DNA of 64,000 bases from SIG673 sp045658525 (GCA_045658525.1 JAZOVD010000030.1:36950-100949), one strand, 5' to 3'. Counted from the stretch's first letter, positions 44,555-53,942 are shown. Program-made: numbers and translations. Notes: a model not told the origin generated them from the sequence alone.

Positions 44555-45421
44555 ATGAGATACGTTATAGTGACGGGTATGAGTGGCGCGGGAAAAAGTT
44601 CCGCGGCGAGTACTTTGGAGGATATGGGATTTTACTGTATAGACAATATGCCTGTGGCTCTTATTCCGAAATTTGCTGAGCTTTATTCACAGACCGGCGC
44701 GAGACGCTCGGACGTAGCGTTTATAATAGACGTTCGCGGCGAAACGGATTTTGCTCCGCTTATAAACGAAATAACCGCGCTTAAAAATGCGGGCTATGAC
44801 TGTAAGGTCCTTGTGCTTGACTGCTCCGATAACGTTCTTATAAACAGATATAAGGAGACGAGACGTATCCATCCGTTGTCGGCTCTTTATAATCTCACGA
44901 TCTCCGATGCGCTTTCTGAGGAGCGTGAGCGTCTGCGCGGTATATTCGAAGTGGCGGACTACCGTGTTGATACCACCTATCAGTCTCCTGTGCAGTCAAG
45001 AGAACAGATACAGAACATATTCAGTCCCGAAACCAAGCGTTCGATGACTATAAACGTTATCTCGTTCGGCTTTAAATACGGAAGCGTTGCGGAGGCGGAT
45101 ATGGTATTCGACGTCAGATGCTTTCCGAATCCTTTCTGGGTGGCGGAGCTTAAAGAGCTTACGGGACTTGATGCTCCGGTAAGAGAATACGTTATGGATA
45201 AGCCTCGGACGGTGATCTTTCTTGAAAAGCTTTATGATATGATAGAGTATCTGCTCCCGTTATATGCCGCCGAGGGTAAAAAACAGCTTACCGTCGCTAT
45301 CGGATGTACGGGCGGAAAGCACCGTTCGGTAGCGATCGCTGAGGCTCTTTCTACTAATTTAAAGGAACGCGGAGAAAACGTTTCGGTAACTCATAGGGAT
45401 ATTAAAACAAAAAGCATATAA
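44555..45421 (+). CDS. rapZ: RapZ/YvcJ-family nucleotide-binding protein
   Basis: 288 residues. Walker A GMSGAGKSSA at residues ~8-16, DNMPVALIP, SFGFKYG, DVRCFPNPFWV, and the C-terminal IGCTGGKHRSVAIAE are all diagnostic. In Gram-negatives RapZ steers degradation of small RNAs that control GlmS; in Firmicutes it binds nucleotides and affects competence and the envelope. The usual neighbours yvcK and whiA are absent, and murB is 17 kb away. ATG 44555 is the first ATG inside the predicted transcript. Confidence 0.93.
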   Translation: MRYVIVTGMSGAGKSSAASTLEDMGFYCIDNMPVALIPKFAELYSQTGARRSDVAFIIDVRGETDFAPLINEITALKNAGYDCKVLVLDCSDNVLINRYKETRRIHPLSALYNLTISDALSEERERLRGIFEVADYRVDTTYQSPVQSREQIQNIFSPETKRSMTINVISFGFKYGSVAEADMVFDVRCFPNPFWVAELKELTGLDAPVREYVMDKPRTVIFLEKLYDMIEYLLPLYAAEGKKQLTVAIGCTGGKHRSVAIAEALSTNLKERGENVSVTHRDIKTKSI

Positions 45422-45456
45422 GACACATATTGCTTGTAATCATAATAAAAAGGTTA

Positions 45457-46188
45457 TTAGGTGAAGTGTATCGGTGATGGCTGCTTTTTGCAGCTCTTTA
45501 TGCAGCTTGCCGCGAGTATGGAAAGGGAGTCCGCGATCCTCTCTGAAAAACGTGACGTCTTTAACTCCCGATTGTTTATTATCGAAATGGAAAGCTCGGT
45601 GCAACCGGTGATAACTCCATCGGAAACGCACAGAGCTTTTTCTATAAGTCGTTTGATGTTTCGGCTTTGACCGCTTTTTATGTATTTTATCTCATCACAT
45701 ACTTCCTTTATAACGTTTTCGTCTGGATAGATACAGGTCATTCCAAGGGAGCGAAGCCTTTTTTCGTATATTCCCGAACGGTACGTGCCGCTTGTGGCAA
45801 GGAGAGTGACGGTGTTAAAGCTGCGTCTTTTGCAGCTCTGGCATACCTCGTTTACCATATCTATTACGGTAACGCCCGGCTTTGCGGAGGCTTTCAGCTC
45901 GCGTGCGAAGCAATGCGCGGTGTTGCAGGGTATTGCTATTATATTCGCTCCCGCGGTTTCGAGCTTGTGAAGCGAGGATAGTATCGAGGGTAGCGGACTT
46001 TCGCCGTCTCCGCATAAGTACCTGCTTCTGTCGGGGCGGGAGCAGTTCCCGTCGAGAATGATCGGGATATGCTCGCTGTCTTCTGTTGCTGACGTGTGAT
46101 TATGAATGAGCGTTATCAGCTCCCCGTCAACGCGCGGACCCATTCCGCCTATTATCCCGAGGGTGTTTTTGTCAATAATTGAGTTCAT
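45457..46188 (-). CDS. Aspartate/glutamate racemase family protein
   Basis: 243 residues. Two catalytic cysteines in symmetric motifs: Cys88 in AIPCNTAH and Cys196 in TGCTEL. TLGIIGGMGPRV at the N-terminus matches the aspartate racemase branch, so D-aspartate formation is more likely than MurI-type D-glutamate. It converges with rapZ and diverges from comEC with only 23 bases between starts. No good ribosome binding site is visible before ATG 46188. Confidence 0.85.
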   Translation of the reverse strand: MNSIIDKNTLGIIGGMGPRVDGELITLIHNHTSATEDSEHIPIILDGNCSRPDRSRYLCGDGESPLPSILSSLHKLETAGANIIAIPCNTAHCFARELKASAKPGVTVIDMVNEVCQSCKRRSFNTVTLLATSGTYRSGIYEKRLRSLGMTCIYPDENVIKEVCDEIKYIKSGQSRNIKRLIEKALCVSDGVITGCTELSISIINNRELKTSRFSERIADSLSILAASCIKSCKKQPSPIHFT

Positions 46189-46211
46189 GTAACATTAAAT
46201 AACCATATACG

Positions 46212-48557
46212 GTGAATGAAATGAGTTTTCTTTCAAAGCTTTCCGATCCGCTGAAAAACAGTCCGTTTTACGCGCGTCCGCTGTGCCTTTTCTGTTCGGT
46301 ATTTCTTCTGACGGTTTTGGCTGTTAAACTGAGCTATGCGTGGTTTCTGGTGATCGCGGTGTTGGTGTGTCTGTATTCTGCTGTTCTTTTTGTGTCGAAC
46401 AGAGAAAGGTTCGGATTTAAAAATCCACTCGCGTGGCTCGTTCTTGTGTCGATGCTTTGCGGAACGGCAGTCTCTTTTCCCGGCGAGCTGGCGGAAAGGC
46501 GTGCCGAAAGTATGTGCGGTGAGTCAAAAACGGTAAGGGTTACTGTTACCGAGACGCTTTATAGCGAAGTATTCGGAAGCGCGCACTACGTTAAAATAAC
46601 CGAAATAGACGGTGATGCCGTCAACGTAAACGGTATTTTGGAAATTCCCGAGCAGTACGAGGTCTTTCCTTTTGATACGGTTACTGTTTCCGGTGAAGTC
46701 AGTTCCGCTGTTTTGGGACTTTCGGGTGCTGAGTTGTATAACGCCAAGGCAAAAGGTACTTGCCTTACTGTTGTATCAAATAATATAGAAAATGTAACTC
46801 ACGAGGAGCATAGGACCGTAGGGTATCTGATATACAGAATCAGGACGGCTCTTTGCGAGCGCTTTGACAGATTGATAGGAACGGAAGCCTCGGCGTACGC
46901 AAAGGCGTTGCTTATCGGTGAAAAGAGTGGACTTCCCGATGATTTCAGGAAGGATATGTCCGCGCTCGGTGTGTCTCATATACTTGCGGTAAGCGGTATG
47001 CACATGTCGATAATAGCCGCCATCGTTGCTTTCTTAGCCGATAGGATACGCACGGCGAGGAAGCTAAAAAGCGTTCTGATAACTGTTGGCGCGGTCCTCT
47101 TTATGACGGTCGCGGGATTTTCTCCGTCGGTAGTGAGAGCGGCGATAATGCTTGTGTTATCCGTTCTTTCGGTCTTTTTCGGCAGAAAGGGTGATTCGCT
47201 TACCGCTTTGTTTCTTTCGGGAGCGATAATTTGCGCTGTTTCGCCTCGTACAGCTCTTTCGTGTAGCTTTCTGCTTTCGTTTTTCGCAACGCTTGGGCTT
47301 GTTTTATGCGCGTCGGCAGTGTCAAGGGGACTGGCGAAACGTTTTTATGTCTCGCGTGCGGGCGATATGAAGCTTGGTATGAGGGCTTTGAGAGGCTTTC
47401 TTAGTTCCGTTGCCGTTAGCTTGTGCGCGACTCTGTTTACCGCGCCAATACTCTCGATATATTTCTCTGAAATATCTTATTTTGCTGTTCTTGCAAATTT
47501 ATTCGCCGTTCCTTGCGCTTTTGTATCGGTCGTTCTTGCGGTCGTGCTAATGCTTCTTGGAGATATACCGCTTCTTGGCGGAGGTGCTGCCGCGGCGTTT
47601 CGCGCGGTCTATTCTATGCTCAAAGCGTTCGCTTCGTTCTGTTCGGATAATTTAGAAACCTCACTCTCGCTTGGATACCGATTCTTTTTGCCGATACTGA
47701 TGCTCGTTATATGCGTTCTTGTTTTTATGAGACTGAACGGAATAAGGAGCGTTTCGGCATTGCTTGCCGTAATGATAGTGGCTTCATTGGTGTTCGTGAC
47801 CTGCGTGCAGATATATTCCGTATCTGTTTCGGAAAGAAACGAGGTAGTCTATCTTTCCGATAAAAGCTCCGAGGCTCTGCTCGTTTCATCGGGTAGCGAA
47901 ACTATGCTGATCGACATAGGAAAGGGCGGTAAGTCTGTACCTACTTTCGGTACGGAAATGATGCAGAGCGAGTATTACGAGACACGTCCCGACGCGTTTA
48001 TGCTGACTCACTATCACAGTCTGCACATAAGTACGGTTCGTCACCTTATTCGTAATTACAGAATAAAACGTATCTACCTTCCAACGCCCGAAAGCGAAAA
48101 CGACGAAAAGATATACAGAAGTATTCAAAAGTATCTTTCAGAGACCGAGACCGTCGTATATACTCGCGGTGAGGACGTGGAGTTTGGTTCTCTTAGTGTT
48201 TCGACTGCCCAATATTCACTTCTCGAACGCTCTACCCATCCCGTTTCGGCTCTCCGTATTTCGGACGGAAAACGCTCGCTTTTGTGGGTCGGCTCGTCTG
48301 TTACCGAATCTGAGGTGGCATTATCCGTTAACCGATGGCTTTCTGAAAGCTCGGTCGTGATAGTCGGAAGTCACGGTCCAAAGGAAAAAGAAAATATTCC
48401 CTACTATACTGTTATTCCGAGCGTGACGGAGATATTCCTTTCGCCTTACGTTACCTGTGACGGAGTAAAGCTGTTTGGCGGTATTTATTTTGAGAGTCTT
48501 GAAGCGGACTCCGAGGGCGTAGTCGAAAAACGGTTCAGACTCGGCGCGGTCAGTTAA
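46212..48557 (+). CDS. comEC: ComEC/Rec2-family DNA channel protein
   Basis: 781 residues, typical length. N-terminal DUF4131-like part with two or three helices, the Competence domain (about 225-495) with LAVSGMHMSIIAAI, and a C-terminal metallo-beta-lactamase-like domain (from about 550). In the last, the usual HxHxDH appears as LTHYHSLHIS: the Asp-His pair is replaced by Leu-His, so hydrolase activity is doubtful. ComEC carries single-stranded DNA through the membrane during transformation. GTG 46212 or ATG 46221 could start it. No comEA lies beside it. Confidence 0.88.
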   Translation: MNEMSFLSKLSDPLKNSPFYARPLCLFCSVFLLTVLAVKLSYAWFLVIAVLVCLYSAVLFVSNRERFGFKNPLAWLVLVSMLCGTAVSFPGELAERRAESMCGESKTVRVTVTETLYSEVFGSAHYVKITEIDGDAVNVNGILEIPEQYEVFPFDTVTVSGEVSSAVLGLSGAELYNAKAKGTCLTVVSNNIENVTHEEHRTVGYLIYRIRTALCERFDRLIGTEASAYAKALLIGEKSGLPDDFRKDMSALGVSHILAVSGMHMSIIAAIVAFLADRIRTARKLKSVLITVGAVLFMTVAGFSPSVVRAAIMLVLSVLSVFFGRKGDSLTALFLSGAIICAVSPRTALSCSFLLSFFATLGLVLCASAVSRGLAKRFYVSRAGDMKLGMRALRGFLSSVAVSLCATLFTAPILSIYFSEISYFAVLANLFAVPCAFVSVVLAVVLMLLGDIPLLGGGAAAAFRAVYSMLKAFASFCSDNLETSLSLGYRFFLPILMLVICVLVFMRLNGIRSVSALLAVMIVASLVFVTCVQIYSVSVSERNEVVYLSDKSSEALLVSSGSETMLIDIGKGGKSVPTFGTEMMQSEYYETRPDAFMLTHYHSLHISTVRHLIRNYRIKRIYLPTPESENDEKIYRSIQKYLSETETVVYTRGEDVEFGSLSVSTAQYSLLERSTHPVSALRISDGKRSLLWVGSSVTESEVALSVNRWLSESSVVIVGSHGPKEKENIPYYTVIPSVTEIFLSPYVTCDGVKLFGGIYFESLEADSEGVVEKRFRLGAVS

Positions 48558-49545
48558 GCATTTTTTCGCAAAGGGTGTCGAAATCTATACCGCGCGCCGC
48601 CGCGCCCATAGGTAAAAGACTTGTTTTGGTCATTCCGGGTAACGTATTAGTCTCTAAAACGTACATTTTTCCGCTGATGCTTTCGAGGATCATATCGGTG
48701 CGGCTGAAATTTTTGAGACCGAGAGCGTTATGAGCCGAGAGCGCGAGCCTGAGTGCCTGCTCTGTCTGGACGTCGGATATTTCCGCGGGGGTCACTTCTT
48801 CTGTGCGCCCTGAAACGTACTTGTTCTCGTAATCGTAAAAACCGCACTTGGGTATTATCTCAGTGACGGCGAGTGGGGCATCACAAAGCACGCCGACCGT
48901 AAATTCTCTGCCCGTTATTTTACGCTCTATTATGAGCGTTTCGGCGGTTTGGGGTGCGTTTGTTTGACGTTTTTTAAGCTCGGAAATAAGCTCGTTTTCA
49001 TTTTCCGCAAATGTTACCCCGACACTTGAACCGCCGTTTGCGGGCTTGATAACGCACGGAAAGAACGGTATAACGGGAAATTCTTTTTCGTCGGTCCTGA
49101 AAACAACGTATTCGGGAGTCGGTATGCCGTGCGCGGAATATATGCGCTTTGAGGTTATCTTATCCATAGCGGCGGACGAGGCGTGCGCGCCGCTTCCGAT
49201 ATATTTTACCCCGAAAGCGTCGAAAAGTGACTGCATACGTCCGTTTTCGCCGTCTCCGCCGTGGAGAGCGAGAAATACTCTGTCCGCTTTTTCACAAACG
49301 CCGAACGCTCCATTTGATATTATTTCTCGCTCCGAAAATGGTGTATTGTTTTTAACGCTTCCGTGCTTCTCTGCGCTTTCAATATCCGAGTGAAAATAGG
49401 GTTCGGAGGGGGTTATCTCCTTTGCGGGATCGATCATTGCTATCCTGTGACCTCGCCTGAGGAGAGCTTCCGCGACGTTTCTGCCCGATAAAAGAGAGAC
49501 CTCTCTTTCGGAGCTTTTTCCGCCCATAAGTAACGCTATATTCAA
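48550..49545 (-). CDS. ddl: D-alanine-D-alanine ligase family
   Basis: 331 residues, ATP-grasp. MGGKSSEREVSLLSG start, FLALHGGDGENGRMQ, PCVIKPANGGSSVGV, and the C-terminal NTLPGMTKTSLLP are Ddl blocks; makes the D-Ala-D-Ala dipeptide for peptidoglycan. TTG 49545 has AAGGAG nine bases upstream and starts MNIALLMGG; the upstream extension is untranslated. Converges with comEC, overlapping its 3' end by eight bases. The exact second residue (D-Ala versus D-lactate or D-Ser) is not settled. Confidence 0.93.
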   Translation of the reverse strand: MNIALLMGGKSSEREVSLLSGRNVAEALLRRGHRIAMIDPAKEITPSEPYFHSDIESAEKHGSVKNNTPFSEREIISNGAFGVCEKADRVFLALHGGDGENGRMQSLFDAFGVKYIGSGAHASSAAMDKITSKRIYSAHGIPTPEYVVFRTDEKEFPVIPFFPCVIKPANGGSSVGVTFAENENELISELKKRQTNAPQTAETLIIERKITGREFTVGVLCDAPLAVTEIIPKCGFYDYENKYVSGRTEEVTPAEISDVQTEQALRLALSAHNALGLKNFSRTDMILESISGKMYVLETNTLPGMTKTSLLPMGAAARGIDFDTLCEKMLN

Positions 49546-49581
49546 GTTATAATTCTCCTTTTGTGAGTTTGGGGTCAAGTA

Positions 49582-49614
49582 AAAACAGTCGGCAAGATGT
49601 TTACCGACTGTTTT
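49582..49614 (-). terminator. Terminator between the spoVM-like gene and ddl
   Basis: Perfect 11-bp stem AAAACAGTCGG with its mirror (49582-49592, 49604-49614), T-rich on both sides. Confidence 0.8.
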
Positions 49615-49618
49615 GTTT

Positions 49619-49705
49619 TTACTGATTTTTTGACTTCTTTATGCCAAATACCGTGCGCAAAACGGGTTTAAGTATGCTTGGAGCCTTGACTACCACGATC
49701 TTCAA
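49619..49705 (-). CDS. spoVM: SpoVM-like sporulation peptide
   Basis: A 28-residue frame starting at TTG 49705: MKIVVVKAPSILKPVLRTVF followed by GIKKSKNQ. It aligns without gaps to the Bacillus SpoVM peptide as I recall it, keeping Met1, Lys2, Lys7, the key Pro9, Leu12, Arg17 and Gly21, and has the same amphipathic-helix pattern. SpoVM recognises the curved forespore membrane and anchors SpoIVA for spore coat assembly. AAAGGA lies eleven bases upstream. It sits downstream of rsgA on the same strand, as in Bacillus (rsgA-rpe-thiN-spoVM), and a terminator follows. Confidence 0.78.
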   Translation of the reverse strand: MKIVVVKAPSILKPVLRTVFGIKKSKNQ

Positions 49706-49745
49706 CGCTAGCTCAGTCCTTTCGTTGTGGATTATGTGTTTGGGG

Positions 49746-49937
49746 TCAGTCCGAGAGCAGACAGAGTATGCCGAAGGCAACGGCTGCCGCGGCGCAAACA
49801 CCCACTAATACGCACGCGGGGAGAAATACCGTGAGCAGTATTCCCGCCCCGAACGCGGGGAACGCTATTGCCGCTATATTTCCGATACCGGATCTCGGAG
49901 AACAGCAAAAATTGATGCAACGCTTCGTCTTGAACAC
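49746..49937 (-). CDS. Small hydrophobic protein between rsgA and spoVM
   Basis: 63 residues from GTG 49937: a Cys-rich basic start (KTKRCINFCC) and a long hydrophobic C-terminal half (about 19-61), one hairpin or two helices. Not recognised. GAAAGG lies only two bases before the GTG, which is short, so the start is uncertain. CATATAAT just upstream (minus strand, around 49958-49951) could be its -10 box; it resembles sporulation sigma-E type -10 sites, which would fit the spoVM neighbour, but this is inference. Confidence 0.4.
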   Translation of the reverse strand: MFKTKRCINFCCSPRSGIGNIAAIAFPAFGAGILLTVFLPACVLVGVCAAAAVAFGILCLLSD

Positions 49938-49998
49938 TTCCTTTCAATGGCATTATATGCCGATAGGGCGCGAAAGTTGTGAGGATTTTGCCACAAAA

Positions 49999-50030
49999 TA
50001 AAAAAGCTCTCCCTACGGAAGAGCTTTCGT
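49999..50030 (-). terminator. rsgA terminator
   Basis: Stem AAAGCTCT/AGAGCTTT (50003-50010, 50020-50027) followed on the minus strand by a run of T. Confidence 0.75.
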
Positions 50031-50051
50031 GCAGCGCTCGAAAGGCTTGAT

Positions 50052-51011
50052 CTACTTTTTTGTTTTACTCGTCTGCCACGGGCGGAGCTTTTTGATCTCC
50101 TCGTAAACCGTTACGTAGCTTTCGTGGCGTTGCTTCGGTATCTTTTTCGCTTCGATTGCTTCTATTACAGCGCACCCCTCCTCGCGCAGATGCGTGCATT
50201 TACGGTATCTGCATTCGGAGACGTAAGGCTGAAACTCCGGGAAAAGTGCCGAAACGTCGTCCTTGGTGAGCGTGTCTATCGTGGAAAGATCGAATATACC
50301 AAAGCCGGGCGTGTCAGCTAAAAACGCGCCATCGGAGTTTATGTCGTTGGAAATGGGGTATAACGTTACCGCTCGAGTGGTGTGTTTACCGCGCGAGATC
50401 TTGCGGCTGACCGCACCCGTAGTGAGCGAAAGCGACGGAAACAGAGCGTTCATTACAGATGATTTACCAACTCCGCTCTCGCCCGCGAATACCGCGGTAC
50501 AGCCCTTTATCTCCCCCGCAATGAAGTTTTTTAAAGCCTCTATGCCGATTCCCTCGGCAGACGATGTAAGAAAAACGCTGTATCCACTCTTTTCATAAAC
50601 TTCCTTTATCTCGTTGGCTTTTTGCGGGTCAAGCTCGCATTTGGTCACCACTATAACGGATCTCGTCCCGTAGTATTCCGCCGCGCAGATAAGCTTGTCT
50701 ATCGTTATGTGCGATGGAGCGGGGCTTGCCGCGGCGACTGTTATAAAAAGCTTGTCTATGTTTGCCGCGGGCGGCTTTCCGAAGAAGTTTTTGCGCGGCA
50801 GTATGCTTTCGATGGCGTGTCTGCCGTTATCCTCCTCCGTAACCGTTACCGTATCGCCGGGATACGGGGATATTTTTGCGAATCTCAGGCTTCCTCGCGC
50901 TGAACAGGAAAGCGTCCTTCCGTCATCGGTCAGAACCTTGTACAGACCTCCGACTCCAGAAAGCACGCGTCCGGTTACACAGGCGCGTTCGTTTTTTTCT
51001 CCGTTTTCCAA
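50052..51011 (-). CDS. rsgA: Ribosome small-subunit-dependent GTPase A
   Basis: 319 residues. OB-fold at the N-terminus (about 8-70), circularly permuted GTPase with VVTKCEL (G4), GESGVGKSSVMNAL (G1) and DTPGFG (G3), and a C-terminal zinc finger (CRYRKCTHLREEGCAV). Helps late 30S maturation. TTG 51011 has AAAGGGGAA upstream. Own promoter at 51044-51072; transcript ends before the spoVM region. Confidence 0.95.
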   Translation of the reverse strand: MENGEKNERACVTGRVLSGVGGLYKVLTDDGRTLSCSARGSLRFAKISPYPGDTVTVTEEDNGRHAIESILPRKNFFGKPPAANIDKLFITVAAASPAPSHITIDKLICAAEYYGTRSVIVVTKCELDPQKANEIKEVYEKSGYSVFLTSSAEGIGIEALKNFIAGEIKGCTAVFAGESGVGKSSVMNALFPSLSLTTGAVSRKISRGKHTTRAVTLYPISNDINSDGAFLADTPGFGIFDLSTIDTLTKDDVSALFPEFQPYVSECRYRKCTHLREEGCAVIEAIEAKKIPKQRHESYVTVYEEIKKLRPWQTSKTKK

Positions 51012-51043
51012 AAGACGTTCCCCTTTCTTTTCAGCTTTATTTC

Positions 51044-51072
51044 ATTATACCTCAAATCGCAACGGAAATCAA
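51044..51072 (-). promoter_or_regulatory. rsgA promoter
   Basis: On the minus strand TTGATT (51072-51067), 17 bases, TATAAT (51049-51044). Confidence 0.75.
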
Positions 51073-51257
51073 GAGTTTTTTTCGTAATTTCGACGCTTTG
51101 ATTTATTTTGTATATTATATGTTTACAAATTAAAGTTAAAATCGTTATTAAATTATGATAAAATTATAGCACAGCTACCAATGTGATAAAACCGAAAACG
51201 TCTCTTTTTCAGGCTCGGTGCCGCGAGACGCTTTCGTATGACTTATACGGAGGGATT

Positions 51258-53468
51258 ATGCCAAAAAGAAATCAGACAGACAACAAAGGCACGGAACGCG
51301 GAAGCCTTGGGCTTCTCGGAATACTTGCGATGGCTCTTGCGCCTGTGATAGCCATTGTTTTTGCCGTGTTCTGTTATGTTGAAAAAAATCTCGTAGGTGT
51401 AAAGCTCAGCTTGTTGCTCGTAGTAGCGTACGTATGTATTATGGCAATAGTGGGAGTAGTTACTTACATCTACAAGAAAAGCAACCATTTAAAGGCGCTT
51501 GAAAGCAGGCGCGTAAAACAGACCGATGATTTCCCGTTGGGAGTTCTGGCGAGGTTTGAACAGCCTATCGCGGTCTGTGACGACGAGGGAAAGATAGTCT
51601 GGATGAACTGGAAGTTCGCCAACCGCTCGCCAAGACAGGTGCTTATAGGAGATGACGTCAATATCCTCAACGTGCTCAACTTCAAGGACAGTGAATACGT
51701 TGGCGACAGCGATATGCTCGAACCTCCGTCCGCGCTTTCGGCAAACGCGCTTCTCACGAAGCTTGCGGAAAAGCGTATTGGAGCGACGGCTAAGGGAGTT
51801 AAGGGCTTTGGCGGTGAATGGACAGTGTATTCCTACTACCATCCGTCGAATGCCGCGGACTTCTATATCATTGTTCTGACCGAGGATACCGTTCGTAACG
51901 ACTGGATAAACCGTTATCACGATAACCTCGTCCATATAGCGTATATAGCGATAGATAACCTTGAAGAGCTTGCGCAGTCCGAGCAGGAAAGCTACAGAAA
52001 CGCGTCAACTCAGGTAGATGCTATAATCAAGGAATGGGCAAGCGAATACGAGGCGTTTATAAAAGAGTACGAGCGTGAGAAATACGTCGTTATGGTGACG
52101 CATAAGGCTCTTGCCGCTATCGAAAAGAAACGCTTCGATATACTCGAAAGAGTCAGCCGCATACACATAGGCTCGGAAAATCTTTCCGTAACCGTTTCGA
52201 TGGGAGTTTCGCCCGAAACGGGAACGCTTGAAGAAAAGGATAAGTCAGCTCAGGGCGCGCTTGAGACCGCGCTTCAACGAGGCGGAAATCAGGTCGTCGT
52301 TATGGGCGAGACGACTCGCTTCTACGGCGCGAAGGCTATAACCTCTCTTAAACGCTCGGGAGTTCGTCACAGAGTGTTTGCAGATAAGCTTATGCACCGT
52401 ATGAACGCCTGCTCTAACGTCATAATAATGGGTCACAGAAACCCCGACTTTGACGCTATCGGCTCTTGCGCGGGTATCGCGAGACTCGCGCTTTCAGTAG
52501 GCAAGCCGACCAATATAATAGCGAATAAGGACGACCCGACGTTAAGAGATTGCTTTGCTAAGCTCCTTACCATTCCCGAATATGAAAATATATTCGTTGA
52601 TGCGACCGATGCTCAGGAAAAGCTCACCTCGGACACGCTCGTTATATGCTCTGACGTAAATAATCCCGATAACTTCGAGGCGATAAACGTCGCTAAGAAC
52701 GCGGATTATCTCTTTATAATCGACCACCACAGACAGAGCGAGAAAACGTGGGAGGCTATACACGAGCATAGAGAAATGCTCATAGTTCCCTCGGCATCAT
52801 CTGCAAGTGAGCTGGTCTCCGAGATATTGGAGCTGGGACTTCCGCCGTCGGCGAGACTTCACCACGAGGAAGCGGATATAATGTTCGCGGGCATACTTCT
52901 TGACACCAAGAACTTTACCCGTAACGCACAGGTGCCGACGTTCGGCGCGGCGATATATCTCAGAAGTAACGGTGCTGACCCTGTTAAGGCTCAGGCACTC
53001 TTTAAAACGGGACTTGACGATTTCCGTCAGGAGGGCGCGTTTACTACCGACCTTGAAATATACCGTGATTTTATCGTTATAGCGAGAGAGACGAGTCAGG
53101 ACGTATCCCCCGCCAAGCGAATAACCGCGGCAAAGACGGCAGACAGACTTCTCAATATAAAGAACGTAAGAGCCTCATTCGTTGTGGCGAAGATGCAGAA
53201 CGACGTGTTCATCTCGGCGCGCTCGGACGGTTCGGTCAACGTTCAGCTCATAATGGAATCTCTTAAAGGCGGCGGACATTATAACGCCGCGGCGACTGTT
53301 ATGAAGGAGACTACGGTCGAAACGGCAGTCGAAAAGCTTAAAGAAAGCGTATCGCTCTACTTCGGTACAGATGATACACCGGTATCTCAGACCAAGAAAC
53401 GCAGAAAGCGTGTGAGAATACCCAAAGGAAATAAAAAGAATGTGGATCAGTCCGCTGAAAAGGCGTAA
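51258..53468 (+). CDS. gdpP: Cyclic-di-AMP phosphodiesterase GdpP
   Basis: 736 residues. Two N-terminal membrane helices (about 20-45 and 48-72), a PAS-like domain (~90-185), a degenerate GGDEF domain (~190-370), then DHH (MGHRNPDFDAIGS, DHHRQS) and DHHA1 (GGGHYNAAAT) domains that hydrolyse c-di-AMP. Controls cell-wall and osmotic balance. ATG 51258 directly follows GGAGGGATT; an upstream extension to 51183 lacks a site. Conserved gdpP-rplI-dnaB order. Lys/Arg-rich C-terminal tail. Confidence 0.95.
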   Translation: MPKRNQTDNKGTERGSLGLLGILAMALAPVIAIVFAVFCYVEKNLVGVKLSLLLVVAYVCIMAIVGVVTYIYKKSNHLKALESRRVKQTDDFPLGVLARFEQPIAVCDDEGKIVWMNWKFANRSPRQVLIGDDVNILNVLNFKDSEYVGDSDMLEPPSALSANALLTKLAEKRIGATAKGVKGFGGEWTVYSYYHPSNAADFYIIVLTEDTVRNDWINRYHDNLVHIAYIAIDNLEELAQSEQESYRNASTQVDAIIKEWASEYEAFIKEYEREKYVVMVTHKALAAIEKKRFDILERVSRIHIGSENLSVTVSMGVSPETGTLEEKDKSAQGALETALQRGGNQVVVMGETTRFYGAKAITSLKRSGVRHRVFADKLMHRMNACSNVIIMGHRNPDFDAIGSCAGIARLALSVGKPTNIIANKDDPTLRDCFAKLLTIPEYENIFVDATDAQEKLTSDTLVICSDVNNPDNFEAINVAKNADYLFIIDHHRQSEKTWEAIHEHREMLIVPSASSASELVSEILELGLPPSARLHHEEADIMFAGILLDTKNFTRNAQVPTFGAAIYLRSNGADPVKAQALFKTGLDDFRQEGAFTTDLEIYRDFIVIARETSQDVSPAKRITAAKTADRLLNIKNVRASFVVAKMQNDVFISARSDGSVNVQLIMESLKGGGHYNAAATVMKETTVETAVEKLKESVSLYFGTDDTPVSQTKKRRKRVRIPKGNKKNVDQSAEKA

Positions 53469-53498
53469 TGACGACAAAGAAAGGCAAGGTAAACCCAA

Positions 53499-53942
53499 AT
53501 GAAAGTAATTCTTAATCAGGATGTAAAGGGTCAGGGCAAAAAGGGCCAGCTTATAGACGTTTCCGACGGATACGCGAGAAACTTCCTCTTACCGAAAAAG
53601 CTTGCGGTAGAGGCTAACACGAAGAATATGGAGGAGTTTAAAAACGCCGAGACCTCCAAGCGCATACAGGAAGAAAAGGAGCTTAAAGCCGCAAAGGAAG
53701 CGGCGGCAAAGCTTGAAAGCTGTATGGTCAAGATACAGCGCACGAGCGGAGCGGACGAAAAGCTCTACGGTTCTGTTGGCACAAAGGATATATCCGACGC
53801 TCTTTCCGAGCAGTTCGGACTCGATATAGACAAGAGAAAGATACAGCTTGACGATCCGATAAAGGCGTACGGAAGCTATACCGTAAACGTAAAGCTCCAC
53901 AGAGACGTTGTCGGAAAGATCAATTTTGTAGTGACGAAGTGA
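53499..53942 (+). CDS. rplI: 50S ribosomal protein bL9
   Basis: 147 residues, full length. N-terminal RNA-binding domain MKVILNQDVKGQGKKGQLID with YARNFLLPKKLA, a long connecting helix (about 42-75), and the C-terminal domain (RTSGADEKLYGSVGTKDI). AAGGCAAGG lies upstream. dnaB follows after one base, so expression is coupled. Confidence 0.97.
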   Translation: MKVILNQDVKGQGKKGQLIDVSDGYARNFLLPKKLAVEANTKNMEEFKNAETSKRIQEEKELKAAKEAAAKLESCMVKIQRTSGADEKLYGSVGTKDISDALSEQFGLDIDKRKIQLDDPIKAYGSYTVNVKLHRDVVGKINFVVTK

